From NCBI RefSeq assembly GCF_000230715.2, contig NC_019792.1:1736001-1800000 (forward strand): DNA of 64,000 bases, given 5' to 3'. The notes under the pieces are model-generated. The model saw nothing but the letters and a program-made list of their open reading frames with translations. It ran no database searches and was not told the origin of the DNA. Source of the DNA: Natronobacterium gregoryi SP2 (GTDB taxonomy: Archaea; Halobacteriota; Halobacteria; Halobacteriales; Natrialbaceae). Positions 17,058 to 26,597 of the stretch are shown here, piece after piece (the stretch's first letter is position 1; every line of letters starts with the position of its first letter). The position numbers and the translations under genes are program-made.

Positions 17058-17168
17058 GACGGACAGCAAACCGTATAGCTCCGAACTCGAATAGCGCTGT
17101 TCGGTCGGTACCGGGAGACTCGAAGACTCTCTTGCGGTTGTACCAGGGATTCGTTACAGTAACCCGTC

Positions 17169-17759
17169 TCAGTTGCCGTTCTCGATCGCCGTCTCGAACC
17201 CGTTGTCGGTCAGCGCCACGCCTGCGGCACAGACCTCGTGTTCGAGTTCGAGGCCGTACGCCTCCCGTGCTGCCTCCTCCGCACGTTCGGCGTCGAACTC
17301 GAACGCCTCGGGGGAGTCTTTCTCGTAGGTCGCGACCAGCGTCGGCTCCGCGACGGTCTCGACCAGCAGTGCGTCCTTGCGGACCGTTCCGACCAGCGCC
17401 GCGCCGCTGTCGTCGATCGTCGCGGCGATGCGTGGCGTGTCGTAGTCGTCTTTCTCGTAATCCAGCGCGAGGAGACTCTCCGCGAGCGCGTCTCGAGCCG
17501 GGTAGCCCAACTCGAGTTTCTCCGCGATCGGATCGACGTGTGATCCGTTGCCGAACGCGGCGGTCTCGCCGGTCGGCGTCTCGACGACCCGCAGGCAGTT
17601 GTAGGAGACGTAGGGGTTGTCAGTCTCCGGCGCATCGTCGGTAGGACCGACGGTGAGCGCTTCGTCTCGAGCGGTAATCTCGCGGTTCGGGAACGATCTC
17701 GAGGAGACGCGGTAGGCACCGACCTCGGGGCCGACGACGACGAATCGTCCGACGTACAT
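17169..17759 (-). CDS. purO: Archaeal IMP cyclohydrolase (PurO)
   Basis: About 197 residues starting [20 protein letters not shown]. The archaeal IMP cyclohydrolase family begins this way and has the RSFPNR block seen here, VSYNCLRVV and an [10 protein letters not shown] segment. The enzyme closes the ring of FAICAR to IMP in the last step of purine synthesis and is unrelated to bacterial PurH. ATG at 17759 is chosen because YVGRF begins the conserved domain. It stands alone on the minus strand, as purO often does. Confidence 0.93.
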   Translation of the reverse strand: MYVGRFVVVGPEVGAYRVSSRSFPNREITARDEALTVGPTDDAPETDNPYVSYNCLRVVETPTGETAAFGNGSHVDPIAEKLELGYPARDALAESLLALDYEKDDYDTPRIAATIDDSGAALVGTVRKDALLVETVAEPTLVATYEKDSPEAFEFDAERAEEAAREAYGLELEHEVCAAGVALTDNGFETAIENGN

Positions 17760-17915
17760 GGGTGTGGATGCGCGGGGAGTGGGAAAAGGAATGTCGGTTC
17801 TCGTTCGTGTCTGGGTACTACTTCGTGGTGTCAAAATCGGCGTTCGTGGTGCTCTTACCGGGATGGATCACCGCTCTCGAACCGGTACGCCGGAGACGTA
17901 TTGAGGGAGTGTTCG

Positions 17916-18947
17916 CTACTCGGGTGTCAGGCCGGCGTCCTCGACGCGCATGACGGCCTCGCCGTCGGCGAGGTTCGGTGCGTCGACCAGTCGGACGATC
18001 CGCTTGTCTCCCTTGGACTTGCGCAGATAGATACGGAACGTGGACTTGTGGCCGAGGATGTTGCCACCGATCGGCTGTGTCGGATCGCCGAAGTAGGAGT
18101 CGGGGTTCGAGGCGACCTGGTTGGTGACGATCACTGCGGCGTTGTAGAGGTTGCCGACCTTGTCGAGGTCGTGGAGGTGCTTGTTGAGCTTCTGCTGGCG
18201 GTCTGCGAGTTCGCCACGGCCGACGTACTCGGCGCGGAAGTGGGCCGTCAGCGAGTCGACACAGAGCAGTCGGATGGGGTAGTCCGAGTCCTCGTGTTCA
18301 CCCGCCAGCTCCTGGGCTTTCTCGGCCAGCAGCATCTGGTGGTTGGAGTTGAACGCCTTCGCGACGTGGATCTTCTCGAGGATGGCGTCGACGAGTTCGT
18401 CGAGGGCCTCCTCGTCGTCGGCCGACCCCTCGATCTCGCGGTCCTCCATGGTTGCTTCGATTGCCTCCTCGGGCAGTCCACGGACCATGTCGTCGATTCG
18501 CTCGGGGCGGAACGTGTCCTCGCTGTCGATAAACATCGCGCTGCCGTGGAGACCGCCGACCTCCTCGGGAAGTTGGACGTTGACGGCCATCTGGTGAGTG
18601 ACCTGGGACTTGCCGGAGCCGAACTCGCCGTACACCTCGGTGATCGACTGGGTCTCGATGCCGCCACCGAGCAGGTCGTCGACCTCGTCGATGTGCCAGC
18701 TCAGTTTTCCGATCTTGTTCCGTCGTTCGAGTACCGTCGACCCGGTCTCGAAGCCGCCGATGTCGGCGGCGTCGCGAGCGGCACTGACGATGTCTGCGGC
18801 AGTGGACTCGCCGACGTCGGCCGTATTCGACAGCTCCGAGGGCGAGGCGACGGCGAGACTCTGGAACGATTCGAAGCCTGCATCCTGGAGTTTCTCTGCG
18901 GTTGCCGGTCCAACGCCGGGGAGCGTCTCGAGATCTGCGTCGGGCAT
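17916..18947 (-). CDS. radA: DNA repair and recombination protein RadA
   Basis: A 343-residue archaeal RecA/Rad51 recombinase. The N-terminal helix-hairpin-helix domain reads [17 protein letters not shown] (residues 9-25). The ATPase core has Walker [10 protein letters not shown] (about 107-115), the polymerisation/ATP-cap region, and Walker [18 protein letters not shown]. The loop L2 region has [16 protein letters not shown], and the end reads EDAGLTPE. It forms filaments on ssDNA for homologous recombination. ATG at 18947 opens the HhH domain. Confidence 0.97.
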   Translation of the reverse strand: MPDADLETLPGVGPATAEKLQDAGFESFQSLAVASPSELSNTADVGESTAADIVSAARDAADIGGFETGSTVLERRNKIGKLSWHIDEVDDLLGGGIETQSITEVYGEFGSGKSQVTHQMAVNVQLPEEVGGLHGSAMFIDSEDTFRPERIDDMVRGLPEEAIEATMEDREIEGSADDEEALDELVDAILEKIHVAKAFNSNHQMLLAEKAQELAGEHEDSDYPIRLLCVDSLTAHFRAEYVGRGELADRQQKLNKHLHDLDKVGNLYNAAVIVTNQVASNPDSYFGDPTQPIGGNILGHKSTFRIYLRKSKGDKRIVRLVDAPNLADGEAVMRVEDAGLTPE

Positions 18948-18971
18948 ATACTCTCGTTGTGCCGGCCCCCT

Positions 18972-18981
18972 CATAAACCTC
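18972..18981 (-). promoter_or_regulatory. TATA-like element of radA
   Basis: On the minus strand GGTTTATG lies about 26-34 bp upstream of the radA ATG, the spacing expected for a leaderless archaeal transcript. Confidence 0.5.
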
Positions 18982-19062
18982 CGTTAACAGGAGAGTGAAA
19001 GTGAAAGTGCACGACTGCGTCGACCCAGTCGAAAATCGGTCGATGGCTTTAGGCAAGAAGAG

Positions 19063-20256
19063 CTACGGTCGTGCCTCGTCGGGGTTCCAGGTCAAACAGT
19101 ACAACTGCCCGCCGTCGCTGCCGACGAACAGTTGCTCGTCACCAACCGCTGGCGTACTCGAGATGGCGTCGTCGACACCGAAGTGCCAGAGGTGTGTGCA
19201 GTCGTCGGCAATGTCGAGTCCGTACAGCGAGCCCGTCGAGTCGGCGACACAGACGACATCGCCGACGACGACGGGGCTGCCGTGGACTGGACCGTCGAGC
19301 TGGACGCCTTTCTTCGCGAACAGCCAACCACGGAGTTTGCGCCGGCCGAACGTCGTGTCGGTGACGTGGAGATAGCCGTCGGTCGCGCCGAGAAACGTTG
19401 CATCGAGTTCCGGAAGCACGGTTGCCGAGGTGCTGAACGCGTCGCGGATCTCGTAAGTGAACCACGACTGTCCGGAGTCGGCGTCCATCGCGATCATGGT
19501 GCCGTCGTCGTCGCTCACGTAGACCAGTCCGTCCGCGACCGTCGGTCCACCAGCGATACCGCCGTCCGCCGGTGCCGTCCAGGCTTCCTCGCCCGTCTCG
19601 CACTCGAGGCCGTAGACGGTTCCGCCCTCTGTGCCGACGTAGACGCCTGCATCGGCCGAAACAGTCTCAGTTTCGGCCTCGATCTCGGTCGGTACGTCGA
19701 CCGACAGCCCGTCGGCCTCCGGAGCCTGGGGCTGGCTCTCCTCGAGCGGGGCCGACTCCGTTTCGTCGCCGACGGCTGGACAGCCGACGACTGCCGACTC
19801 GGTCTCGTGGGTCCAGATCACGTCACCGGTTTCACCCTCGAGCGCCGAGAGACCGGCCGTGTGGCCGACGTACAGCTGGCCGTCGTCGAACGTGGGCGAC
19901 GAGGAGAGAGAGGCCGGGAGGTCCGTACTCCACAGTTCGTCTCCCGTCCCGGGATCGATCGCGTAGACGGTGCCGTCGTCGGTGGCGAGAAACAGTCGGT
20001 CGCGGGTGACGATCGGCGTCGCGTTCGTCGCGCTCAGGGTCTCGAACGTCCACCGCCGACGGCCGGTCTCCCGCTCGAGTGCGTAGAGGTTTCCTCGTTC
20101 GGTTCCGACGAAGACTGTATCGTGGTCGAGCACCGGCGATCCGACCGGGCCGGTGAGGTCGACTATCCAGTCGGTCTCGACCCGAAGCGGACCGTCACGG
20201 TCGCGTCGGGTTCCCGCGTTCCGTGAATCACCCTCGTGCTGGTTCCAGTTGGTCAC
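19063..20256 (-). CDS. PQQ-like beta-propeller repeat protein
   Basis: A 397-residue protein made of repeated blades of about 40 residues, each with a G-x-(V/L)-Y-A-(L/I)-(D/E)-x-x-T-G-x2-x-W core: GNLYALERETGRRRWTF, GTVYAIDPGTGDELWST, GTVYGLECETGEEAWTA. This is the PQQ/BamB-like eight-bladed propeller fold. An acidic insert (about residues 160-190) interrupts the middle. No signal peptide or membrane anchor is visible, so it is probably cytoplasmic and non-catalytic, serving as a scaffold. Start ATG at 20256. A TATAATGG box near 20281-20288 could be the promoter. Confidence 0.9.
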   Translation of the reverse strand: MTNWNQHEGDSRNAGTRRDRDGPLRVETDWIVDLTGPVGSPVLDHDTVFVGTERGNLYALERETGRRRWTFETLSATNATPIVTRDRLFLATDDGTVYAIDPGTGDELWSTDLPASLSSSPTFDDGQLYVGHTAGLSALEGETGDVIWTHETESAVVGCPAVGDETESAPLEESQPQAPEADGLSVDVPTEIEAETETVSADAGVYVGTEGGTVYGLECETGEEAWTAPADGGIAGGPTVADGLVYVSDDDGTMIAMDADSGQSWFTYEIRDAFSTSATVLPELDATFLGATDGYLHVTDTTFGRRKLRGWLFAKKGVQLDGPVHGSPVVVGDVVCVADSTGSLYGLDIADDCTHLWHFGVDDAISSTPAVGDEQLFVGSDGGQLYCLTWNPDEARP

Positions 20257-20302
20257 TGACGGGAGTTACTCAACGGACCAGTATAATGGGTCCGTCTCGA
20301 TG

Positions 20303-20345
20303 CGAACGGGACGGGAACGGGACGGGAACGGGACGGGAACGAAAA
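20303..20345. repeat. Short GGGAAC/GGGAC direct repeat
   Basis: The segment alternates ACGGG and AACGGG several times just before a run of A. It lies between two minus-strand genes, upstream of the propeller gene. It is too short to interpret beyond a simple tandem repeat. Confidence 0.7.
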
Positions 20346-20479
20346 AATCGGCAGGACCCGAGTCGGTGCGTGTCTGGTACAGCGACGATGTGGCGTCGGT
20401 CACCTGCCGTACTCGCTGTCCCGGTCGAAGCGGCATACACCTGCCGCCACAGTGGTTGGGGCGGTCGAGCAGACGACAC

Positions 20480-21133
20480 TCATTCCCAGGGATGAGTACC
20501 GCTTGCACTCGGCCACAGCGGGTACCAGTACTCTTTTTCCCGTTCGATCTCGAGTTCGCCGTCTAACGCGGCCTCGAGTTTGAACTCCGCGCCCGAGTCG
20601 CGTTCCCTGCCGGGTTGGGGCGCGAAGGGGTAGTACGCGCCCCGGCGGAACGAGTAGATCCAGTAGGCGGGTCCGTTCGCTCCGGCGGCTTCGCCGCCTC
20701 CGTCTCGATGCCGTGAGACGGTATCGGCTCTCTCGTAGGCGAAGACGGCGGCGAGCAGCCGCGAGCCGTAGCCGTGCTCGATGAACGTGTCGGCGGCGAA
20801 GTGGAGGCTGGTGATCAGGTCCTCGGGGTCGTCATCCTCGAGAACGACCCAGTGGTAGCCGTGGTCGTCCTCGGAGACCGAGAAGTCGGTGCCGGTCTCC
20901 TCCTGGCCGGCTTCCAGAATGGCCTCGACCTCGTCGACGGCCTCCCGGAAGCTACGTGAGTCGACGCCGGAGAAACAGAGTGCGCCGACGTCTGCTGACT
21001 CGTAGCCGAGTTCGGCCTCCATCGTCACGTAGGCGGTGCTCATCCCGAAGAGGTCGTCGGGGTCGGCGTCGCGGCTCGCGTCGGCTTCGGCACGCAATCC
21101 GAGTACGGATCGAAGCCCGTCCAGCAGTCCCAT
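20480..21133 (-). CDS. PspA-associated protein PspAB-like
   Basis: A 217-residue protein starting MGLLDGLRSVLGLRAEADASRD and containing LFGMSTAYVTMEAELGYESADVGALCFSGVD, then DDHGYHWVVLEDDD and YWIYSFRRGAYYPFAPQPG, ending with KEYWYPLWPS. From memory this matches the haloarchaeal family annotated PspA-associated protein PspAB, which is usually beside htpX; no htpX is next to it here. It is soluble, with no signal or membrane helix. The role in envelope stress is family lore rather than shown by the sequence. Confidence 0.75.
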   Translation of the reverse strand: MGLLDGLRSVLGLRAEADASRDADPDDLFGMSTAYVTMEAELGYESADVGALCFSGVDSRSFREAVDEVEAILEAGQEETGTDFSVSEDDHGYHWVVLEDDDPEDLITSLHFAADTFIEHGYGSRLLAAVFAYERADTVSRHRDGGGEAAGANGPAYWIYSFRRGAYYPFAPQPGRERDSGAEFKLEAALDGELEIEREKEYWYPLWPSASGTHPWE

Positions 21134-21224
21134 ATCCGATGAGACGGGTGCGTCCCTTTAGAGTTCACGTGTTTCGGTACGGTTGCCCAAGCAGTGATGG
21201 GCCAGTCGCTCGTATCTGCCTGTC

Positions 21225-21680
21225 GTGTCTCGCGTCTCGAGCAACGTCGTGACGGTCGGCCGCGAGTTCGAAACCCGCGTCGTGAATCCGATCGTTCGGT
21301 GGCTCCTTCGATCGCCGCTGCACCCGCTCGCCAGTTTCGCGCTCGTGCTCGTTACCTACAGGGGCCGTCGGAGCGGTCGGGAGTACACGATGCCGGTCGC
21401 GTACGCCCGCGACGACGGGACGCTCGTCGCCGTCACGCCGAAATCGGAGACGATCTGGTGGACCAACTTCCGGGAGCCAGCCGCGTGTACGGTCCGGTTC
21501 CGGGGTACTCGAGAGCCAGCGATCGGCGAGGTCGTCACCGACGACGGCAAACGGACTCGACTGCTCGAGGTCTACGCCGGTCAACGACGTTTGCTGGCGC
21601 GAGTCCTCGGAATCACGGATCGGGATGGCGACTCGAGTGGCGACGAACTCGCGGTCGTACGGTTCTCGCTCGACGCCTGA
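21225..21680 (+). CDS. Deazaflavin-dependent nitroreductase-family oxidoreductase
   Basis: A 151-residue protein with the split-barrel fold of the Ddn/nitroreductase (F420-dependent) family. It has LVTYRGRRSGREYTMPVAYAR, the G-R-(R/K)-S-G cofactor phosphate region, then TLVAVTPKSETIWWTNFREP and VRFRGT, all typical. The expected cofactor is F420 or a related deazaflavin. The start is a GTG at 21225 (VSRVSSNVVTVGREFE). The physiological substrate is not predictable; quinones or small organic acceptors are known for relatives. Confidence 0.85.
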   Translation: MSRVSSNVVTVGREFETRVVNPIVRWLLRSPLHPLASFALVLVTYRGRRSGREYTMPVAYARDDGTLVAVTPKSETIWWTNFREPAACTVRFRGTREPAIGEVVTDDGKRTRLLEVYAGQRRLLARVLGITDRDGDSSGDELAVVRFSLDA

Positions 21681-21795
21681 CTGAAGTCAGAATCCTGGAC
21701 TTACAGTCGATCTAACCTCCGGCGAGGGCGTTATACGCGTCGAACCCGTAATAGAGTCGAATAGCCAGCCGACCAGTTCGCCCCTCGATGCACCT

Positions 21796-22431
21796 ATGAA
21801 AACAAACGCATCACCGAAAGCGCCGCTGCCAGTACCGTCCACCGATCACCTCGAGAAGCGGTCGCTCCGGGCACGCACCGAGCCGATGTCGGTGCTCCCG
21901 CTGGGCGACGGCCTCTACGAGATCGAGTCCGCAAGCGACAGCACCTACCTCGTCGATCTCGAGGCGGGCCGCTGTACCTGTCCCGACCACGTCTTCCGTG
22001 GCGTGCGGTGTAAGCACGTCCGCCGGATCGCCATCGAGATCACCGAGGGTCGGACGCCGCCGCCGGGAGAAATTTCGCTCGAGTGTCACGACTGCGATGC
22101 GCCGGTGTTCGTCGAGGAAGACGAGGCCGTCGAACCCGCCTACTGTGACGAGCATGCGATCTGGCCGGGAGATGTGGTTCGCGACCGCGAGACGGGCGAC
22201 CGCCTGACGGTCGTCGACGTCTCGCCGTACCGTGCGGACGCGGTCTCGATTTCCGAGGCCGTCACCACCGTGGCCGACTATCCGACCAACGAGGGTTACG
22301 ACCCCGACGTGCCGGTCGTCGGGGCGGTCTACCCGCACGCCACCGTGAAGCGAAACGGCGTCGTCCCCTCGTCGCTGACCGTGTACGTCTTCCCGCGAAC
22401 GCGGCTCACGACGGCGAGCGACCGGTCGTAA
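21796..22431 (+). CDS. SWIM zinc-finger protein
   Basis: A 211-residue protein. The SWIM motif is clear: CTCPDHVFRGVRCKHVRRI (C-x-C-x9-C-x-H) at about residues 57-75, preceded by YLVDLEAGR. A second metal-like group follows: CHDCDAPVFVEEDEAVEPAYCDEH. The rest (about residues 110-211) is a small domain with WPGDVVRDRETGDRLTVVDVS. SWIM proteins bind DNA or protein partners. The start ATG at 21796 follows a short TATG-like promoter region. It precedes the acyl-CoA dehydrogenase by about 105 bp on the same strand. Confidence 0.88.
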   Translation: MKTNASPKAPLPVPSTDHLEKRSLRARTEPMSVLPLGDGLYEIESASDSTYLVDLEAGRCTCPDHVFRGVRCKHVRRIAIEITEGRTPPPGEISLECHDCDAPVFVEEDEAVEPAYCDEHAIWPGDVVRDRETGDRLTVVDVSPYRADAVSISEAVTTVADYPTNEGYDPDVPVVGAVYPHATVKRNGVVPSSLTVYVFPRTRLTTASDRS

Positions 22432-22537
22432 CTCGAATTCGAAACGAGACGGTTAGCCAGTCGCCTGGAAACCGTCGACCACCGACGATCCGTTTGTTTA
22501 CACCGGTTTTACGGGGTATGTCACCAAGTATCTCGGT

Positions 22538-24367
22538 ATGGGTTCGGCTCTCGACTACAGCAAGTTCGAGGAAGGACGAGGCGTCAACTACTGGAAACTC
22601 GACCGGGCCATTCGGCGGGAACTCCGGCGGATATACACCGACGAGGAGTTCGAGTGGGCCGAACCGCGACTCACAGCGTTCGGCGAAGTCGTCGGCCACA
22701 CGATCGCCGACAACGCCGACTACGTCGACGACCACGGTCCCGAACTCGAGTCCTACGACAAACACGGCGAGGTCCAGAACCGCGTGCGATATCCTGCGGA
22801 ACTGCTCGAGACCGAGCGCCTGGCCTACGAGCACGGGATCGTCGCCGATGCGTTCGAAACACCGCCGGATCGGGACGAGCCGATGCCGCTTTCCCACAAC
22901 CTCGCGATGCAGTACCTGCTGTCCTATGCCGACCCCGGCTTCGACTGCCCGGTCGCGATGACCGCCGGTGCGGCGCTCGTCCTCGAGAAGTTCGACGACG
23001 GTTCTCTCGCAGCGTATTACGAGGCGCTGACCAGCCGCGACTACGAGGGGCTGATCGAGGGTGCGATGTTTCTCACCGAGAAGCAAGGCGGCAGCGACGT
23101 CGGTGCTGCCGAGACACTCGCCGAGTACGACGATGAAGCCGACTGCTGGCGACTCACCGGCGAAAAGTGGTTCTGTTCGAACATCGACGCCGAGGGAACG
23201 CTCGCGCTGGCACGCACTCCCGACGCACCCGAAGGGACCGACGGTCTCTCGATGTTTCTCGTCCCCCACGCCGACCCCGACCGCTCGGACGGCCCCTGGA
23301 CCAAGGGCGACCGACTCGAGGATGGCCCGCTCTCCCCCGGCGAGGTCAACGACCAGCGCTACCGTCGGCTCAAGGACAAACTCGGGACGATATCGGTACC
23401 GACGGGAGCGGTCGAGTTCGGCGGCGCGAAGGCCTCCCTCGTCGGCGAGGAGGAACGCGGTTTCGAGCAGATGACCGAGATGCTCAATCTCGAGCGGCTG
23501 TCGAACGCCGCGGCCTCCTGTGGGATCATCGCGCGGGCGCTGCTCGAGAGCAAGATCCACGCCGCCAACCGCGAGGCCTTCGGCGAGACGATCGACCAGT
23601 ACCCGCTGATGCGCGAGGACCTGGTCGACATGACGGTCGACCACGAGGCAGCGACGGCGTACGTCTTCGAGGTCGCGCGGCTCTTCTCGGAACGCGAACG
23701 CGCTGAAAGAGCGGGTGACACTGCCGACGATACCTACCGCCTCATGCGCCTGCTTATTCCCATCGCCAAACTCCGGACCGCACGGATGGCCGTCGACACG
23801 GCCTCCTACGCGATGGAGGTCCAGGGCGGCAACGGCTACGTAAACGACTTCGTCACGAACCGACTGCTGCGGGACGCCCAGGTGTTACCGATCTGGGAGG
23901 GCACCGAGAACATTCTTTCGCTGGATGTCCTGCGGGCACTCGAGCGCGAGGACGCCCACGAACCGTTCCGGGCGGCCGTCGAGGAACGACTCGAGTCCGT
24001 CTCCCATCCTGCTCTCGAGGACGCCGCCGAGACGGTCGAAGCGGAGTTTCGCGACCTCGAGACGGCGCTGGTGACGCTCGCTGGCGAGGACGCCGAGTAC
24101 GCACAGCTGTCGGCAAAGCGTCTGTCTCACTACGTCTTCGACGTGTTCACTGCGGCGCTGTTGCTCGAGGAAGCACAGATCGAAATCGAGGACGGCGACG
24201 GACGGCTGGCGCTGGTCGCAAACCGATTCGTGACGAACGAACTCGAGAAGCGGGAGGCTCGTGGCATGACGGGCGGTGATCGGTTCGTGCTCGAGGCGTT
24301 CGACGCGGTCGTCCACCACGAACCGACCGACTACGAATCCCTGCTCGATCGCCAGGAGGAGGTCTGA
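22538..24367 (+). CDS. Acyl-CoA dehydrogenase, AidB-like long form
   Basis: A 609-residue flavoprotein. The acyl-CoA dehydrogenase core is visible: EGAMFLTEKQGGSDVGAAET (flavin loop), WRLTGEKWFCSNIDAEGTLALAR, a long C-terminal helical domain with LNLERLSNAAASCGI, and MEVQGGNGYVNDFVTNRLLRDAQVLPIWEGTENI near residue 430-470. The long N-terminal extension with PLSHNLAMQYLLSY and the C-terminal tail match the AidB/ACAD11-like subgroup. Substrate specificity is unknown. It may work in fatty- or branched-chain acid oxidation, or be repair-related like AidB. It forms a likely single transcription unit. Confidence 0.92.
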   Translation: MGSALDYSKFEEGRGVNYWKLDRAIRRELRRIYTDEEFEWAEPRLTAFGEVVGHTIADNADYVDDHGPELESYDKHGEVQNRVRYPAELLETERLAYEHGIVADAFETPPDRDEPMPLSHNLAMQYLLSYADPGFDCPVAMTAGAALVLEKFDDGSLAAYYEALTSRDYEGLIEGAMFLTEKQGGSDVGAAETLAEYDDEADCWRLTGEKWFCSNIDAEGTLALARTPDAPEGTDGLSMFLVPHADPDRSDGPWTKGDRLEDGPLSPGEVNDQRYRRLKDKLGTISVPTGAVEFGGAKASLVGEEERGFEQMTEMLNLERLSNAAASCGIIARALLESKIHAANREAFGETIDQYPLMREDLVDMTVDHEAATAYVFEVARLFSERERAERAGDTADDTYRLMRLLIPIAKLRTARMAVDTASYAMEVQGGNGYVNDFVTNRLLRDAQVLPIWEGTENILSLDVLRALEREDAHEPFRAAVEERLESVSHPALEDAAETVEAEFRDLETALVTLAGEDAEYAQLSAKRLSHYVFDVFTAALLLEEAQIEIEDGDGRLALVANRFVTNELEKREARGMTGGDRFVLEAFDAVVHHEPTDYESLLDRQEEV

Positions 24368-24512
24368 ACGAGCGTCGTCTCGTCCCGCCTCGAAGCACTG
24401 GGAGTGATCGGAGAGAGAGGGAGAGAGCGGTGGCCCGACCGTCGCTTCGCTGCGCCGTTTGTTATCAGATATCGAAACAACACACTTATTCCTCCGCATA
24501 GAAGTCCCGACT

Positions 24513-24962
24513 ATGGCGATACTTGCTGCGATCGATGAGACGGAACGGTCGGAACGGGTGGTCGAAGTCGCCAACGATCTCGCGACGACGTACGACGATC
24601 CGCTCGTCGCGTTACACGTCGTCCCAGACGACGAATACAGGGCTCACAAAGAGAGTCTCGAGGACATTCCGGGGATGGAAGACTTTTCGCTCAGTCAGCA
24701 AGCCGACAGCGCAAAGCGATTTGCACAACAGTTCGTCATCGAAACAGTCGACGTCGATACGGAGCGGCTCAGGCCCCGTGGTCGCGTCGGCGCAGTGACC
24801 GACGAGATTCTGGCCGAGGTCGACGACCTCGAGCCGCGGTATCTCGTCATCGGCGGTCGTCACCGGTCTCCGGCCGGAAAAGTCGTCTTCGGGAGTACTG
24901 CCCAGCGACTCCTGCTAGACGCAGGCTGTCCCGTCGTCTCGCAGATCGTCGACGGTAACTGA
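24513..24962 (+). CDS. Universal stress protein UspA family
   Basis: A 149-residue UspA starting MAILAAIDETERSERVVEVA. The nucleotide-loop region reads LVIGGRHRSPAGKVVFGSTAQRLLLDAGCPV, with G-x2-R-x-S-P-A-G-K and FGS, a subtype seen in haloarchaea. ATG at 24513 is selected because it opens the first strand. The upstream GTTATCAG/ACTTATTC region is AT-rich and may hold the promoter. It is separate from the PiT-linked usp genes. Confidence 0.9.
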   Translation: MAILAAIDETERSERVVEVANDLATTYDDPLVALHVVPDDEYRAHKESLEDIPGMEDFSLSQQADSAKRFAQQFVIETVDVDTERLRPRGRVGAVTDEILAEVDDLEPRYLVIGGRHRSPAGKVVFGSTAQRLLLDAGCPVVSQIVDGN

Positions 24963-24999
24963 CGACAGCAACTCGGCTGTGGCCTGCTGGCCGAGACAG

Positions 25000-25518
25000 T
25001 TACTCGAGCAACTCGGCTGCTTCTTCTACCGCCATCGTCTCTTGTTTGACCGCGTTCAGCACGCGGAGGACGTCTTCGTCGGGGCCGTCGTCGTCGCTGC
25101 TGAGTTCGTTCAGGGTGACCTTCTCGCTCTCGCCGACGAACTCGGGGAAGTCGGTGCCTTCGGCGATGGCTGTCTCTTTCTTGACACGGTAGTTGCCACC
25201 GTCGGTGACGTGGAGGTCTGCGGGATGGAAGAAGTACCAGTTTTCGCGGTCGAATCGGACGCCGATGCGCGGTTTCGCGCCGAAGTTTTGGGCGAAGTAG
25301 GTCAGTGCTTCGACTTCCTCGCCGGTGAGGTAGATCGGATCGCCCGAACTCGATTTCGCCTCGATCGCGTAGAACGTTTCGCCGTCACCGGCGAGTACGT
25401 CGGGGAGTTCACGTTCTGTCGCGGAGCCGCTCGCGGGCGCTCGCATCACTGCGAACCCGGCCTCGTCGAGTGCGTTGACGAGTTCTCGTTCGCGGCGGTC
25501 GCCCTTCGCCTGAGACAT
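25000..25518 (-). CDS. hjc: Holliday junction resolvase Hjc
   Basis: A 172-residue archaeal resolvase. The catalytic nuclease core has [41 protein letters not shown], followed by [24 protein letters not shown]. This fits the E ... D ... E-x-K restriction-endonuclease-type metal site (E in RREREL, D in LPDVL, E-A-K). It cuts four-way junctions during recombination, complementing radA 6 kb away. The C-terminal ~35 residues ([26 protein letters not shown]) form a haloarchaeal extension. ATG at 25518 starts the conserved domain. Confidence 0.95.
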   Translation of the reverse strand: MSQAKGDRRERELVNALDEAGFAVMRAPASGSATERELPDVLAGDGETFYAIEAKSSSGDPIYLTGEEVEALTYFAQNFGAKPRIGVRFDRENWYFFHPADLHVTDGGNYRVKKETAIAEGTDFPEFVGESEKVTLNELSSDDDGPDEDVLRVLNAVKQETMAVEEAAELLE

Positions 25519-25570
25519 ATCCCACTCTCGTGTGCGGCCGCTAATAAAGAACCGGACGGCGCGACGAGAG

Positions 25571-26407
25571 TCACAGTGGGGCGAACGCGACGACGTCGAC
25601 GAGCATCGAGGTTGCGATCTCTTCGTCGAGGCCGTACACCATCGACGCATAAAGGAGGACGAACTGGAACGCGTTGAGCGCGGCATGAGCGAGCGTCGGG
25701 ACCAGGAGGTTGTCGGCCTTGACGTACACGTAGCCGAAGATCACGGACCCACCGAACATGATGACGAGCGACGCCAGAGTCGCGACCGTCGATCCGGCGA
25801 GTGCGTACATCGGGAAGTGAACGAGAGCGAAGATCACACTCGCGACCAGCACCGCCTGCATCGGGGAAAACGCCTCGTACAGCCGCTTCTGGATGACGTT
25901 TCGGAAGAGAAACTCTTCTGCGGGTGCATTGAACAGAAAGACGATAGCGATCATGATCAGCACCATCGTCGGATCGCCGCCGACGATGTCGACGACCTGG
26001 CTATCCGCAGCGGGAACGCCGAGTAACCCGTAGAGGAAACTGACGACGTACAGGAAGGCGATGCTCCCGACGCTGCCGACGAGGACGTAGATCCAGTCCC
26101 GTTTCGTCGGCACACGTAGGTCGATCCACGACAGTCCGCGATCGGTCCACAGCAGATAAATGAGGCCTGCAAGCGCCATCCCAACGAAGTTCAACGCCAT
26201 GAAGACCGTTCGTCCCAGAAGCGAGGTTTCACCGTACTCTCCGGTCTGGACCGCCTCGAGCAGCGCGGGGTCGGCTACGAACGCTGGGATCGTCGTCACC
26301 TGGGGAACGACGGCGAGGCCGAAGACCGTCAGTCCAATCGCGACGAGCATGGACCGGACCGGTGCACCGTCGCGCTCGACGTCGACAGGGCGGGTGGATG
26401 TCTCCAT
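25571..26407 (-). CDS. CPBP-family intramembrane metalloprotease
   Basis: A 278-residue membrane protein with about eight helices. The CPBP (Rce1-like/abortive-infection) motifs are visible in the second half: [13 protein letters not shown] (EE-x3-R), [11 protein letters not shown] (F-x3-H), and [15 protein letters not shown] (H-x3-N). These residues form the glutamyl/zinc site of CAAX-type proteases. In archaea the substrate is unknown; roles in signal-peptide clipping or immunity have been proposed. ATG at 26407 is preferred because residues upstream are arginine-rich and unconserved. Confidence 0.9.
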   Translation of the reverse strand: METSTRPVDVERDGAPVRSMLVAIGLTVFGLAVVPQVTTIPAFVADPALLEAVQTGEYGETSLLGRTVFMALNFVGMALAGLIYLLWTDRGLSWIDLRVPTKRDWIYVLVGSVGSIAFLYVVSFLYGLLGVPAADSQVVDIVGGDPTMVLIMIAIVFLFNAPAEEFLFRNVIQKRLYEAFSPMQAVLVASVIFALVHFPMYALAGSTVATLASLVIMFGGSVIFGYVYVKADNLLVPTLAHAALNAFQFVLLYASMVYGLDEEIATSMLVDVVAFAPL

Positions 26408-26597
26408 GCACAGCGGTAGGTGATCGTGCTCCTTGGGCGTTCCTCTCTTCGCTGGCTGAAATTTGTAGCTCGTTTGGTTGGGTTGTGTCGTCTCGACGTA
26501 CCTGTCTCGGCGAACGGGCAGACGGCTTCCGTACTGTTGTGTCGACACAGCCACGGCACCTCTCGTGGCCGCGCCGGAGAAGGCGTTCAGGGGCTGC

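Noticed and set aside
20257-20479. A coding frame in the GGGAAC repeat region
   Set aside because: Both strands give Arg/Gly/Thr-rich peptides with no conserved features. The region is more likely a promoter with a simple repeat.
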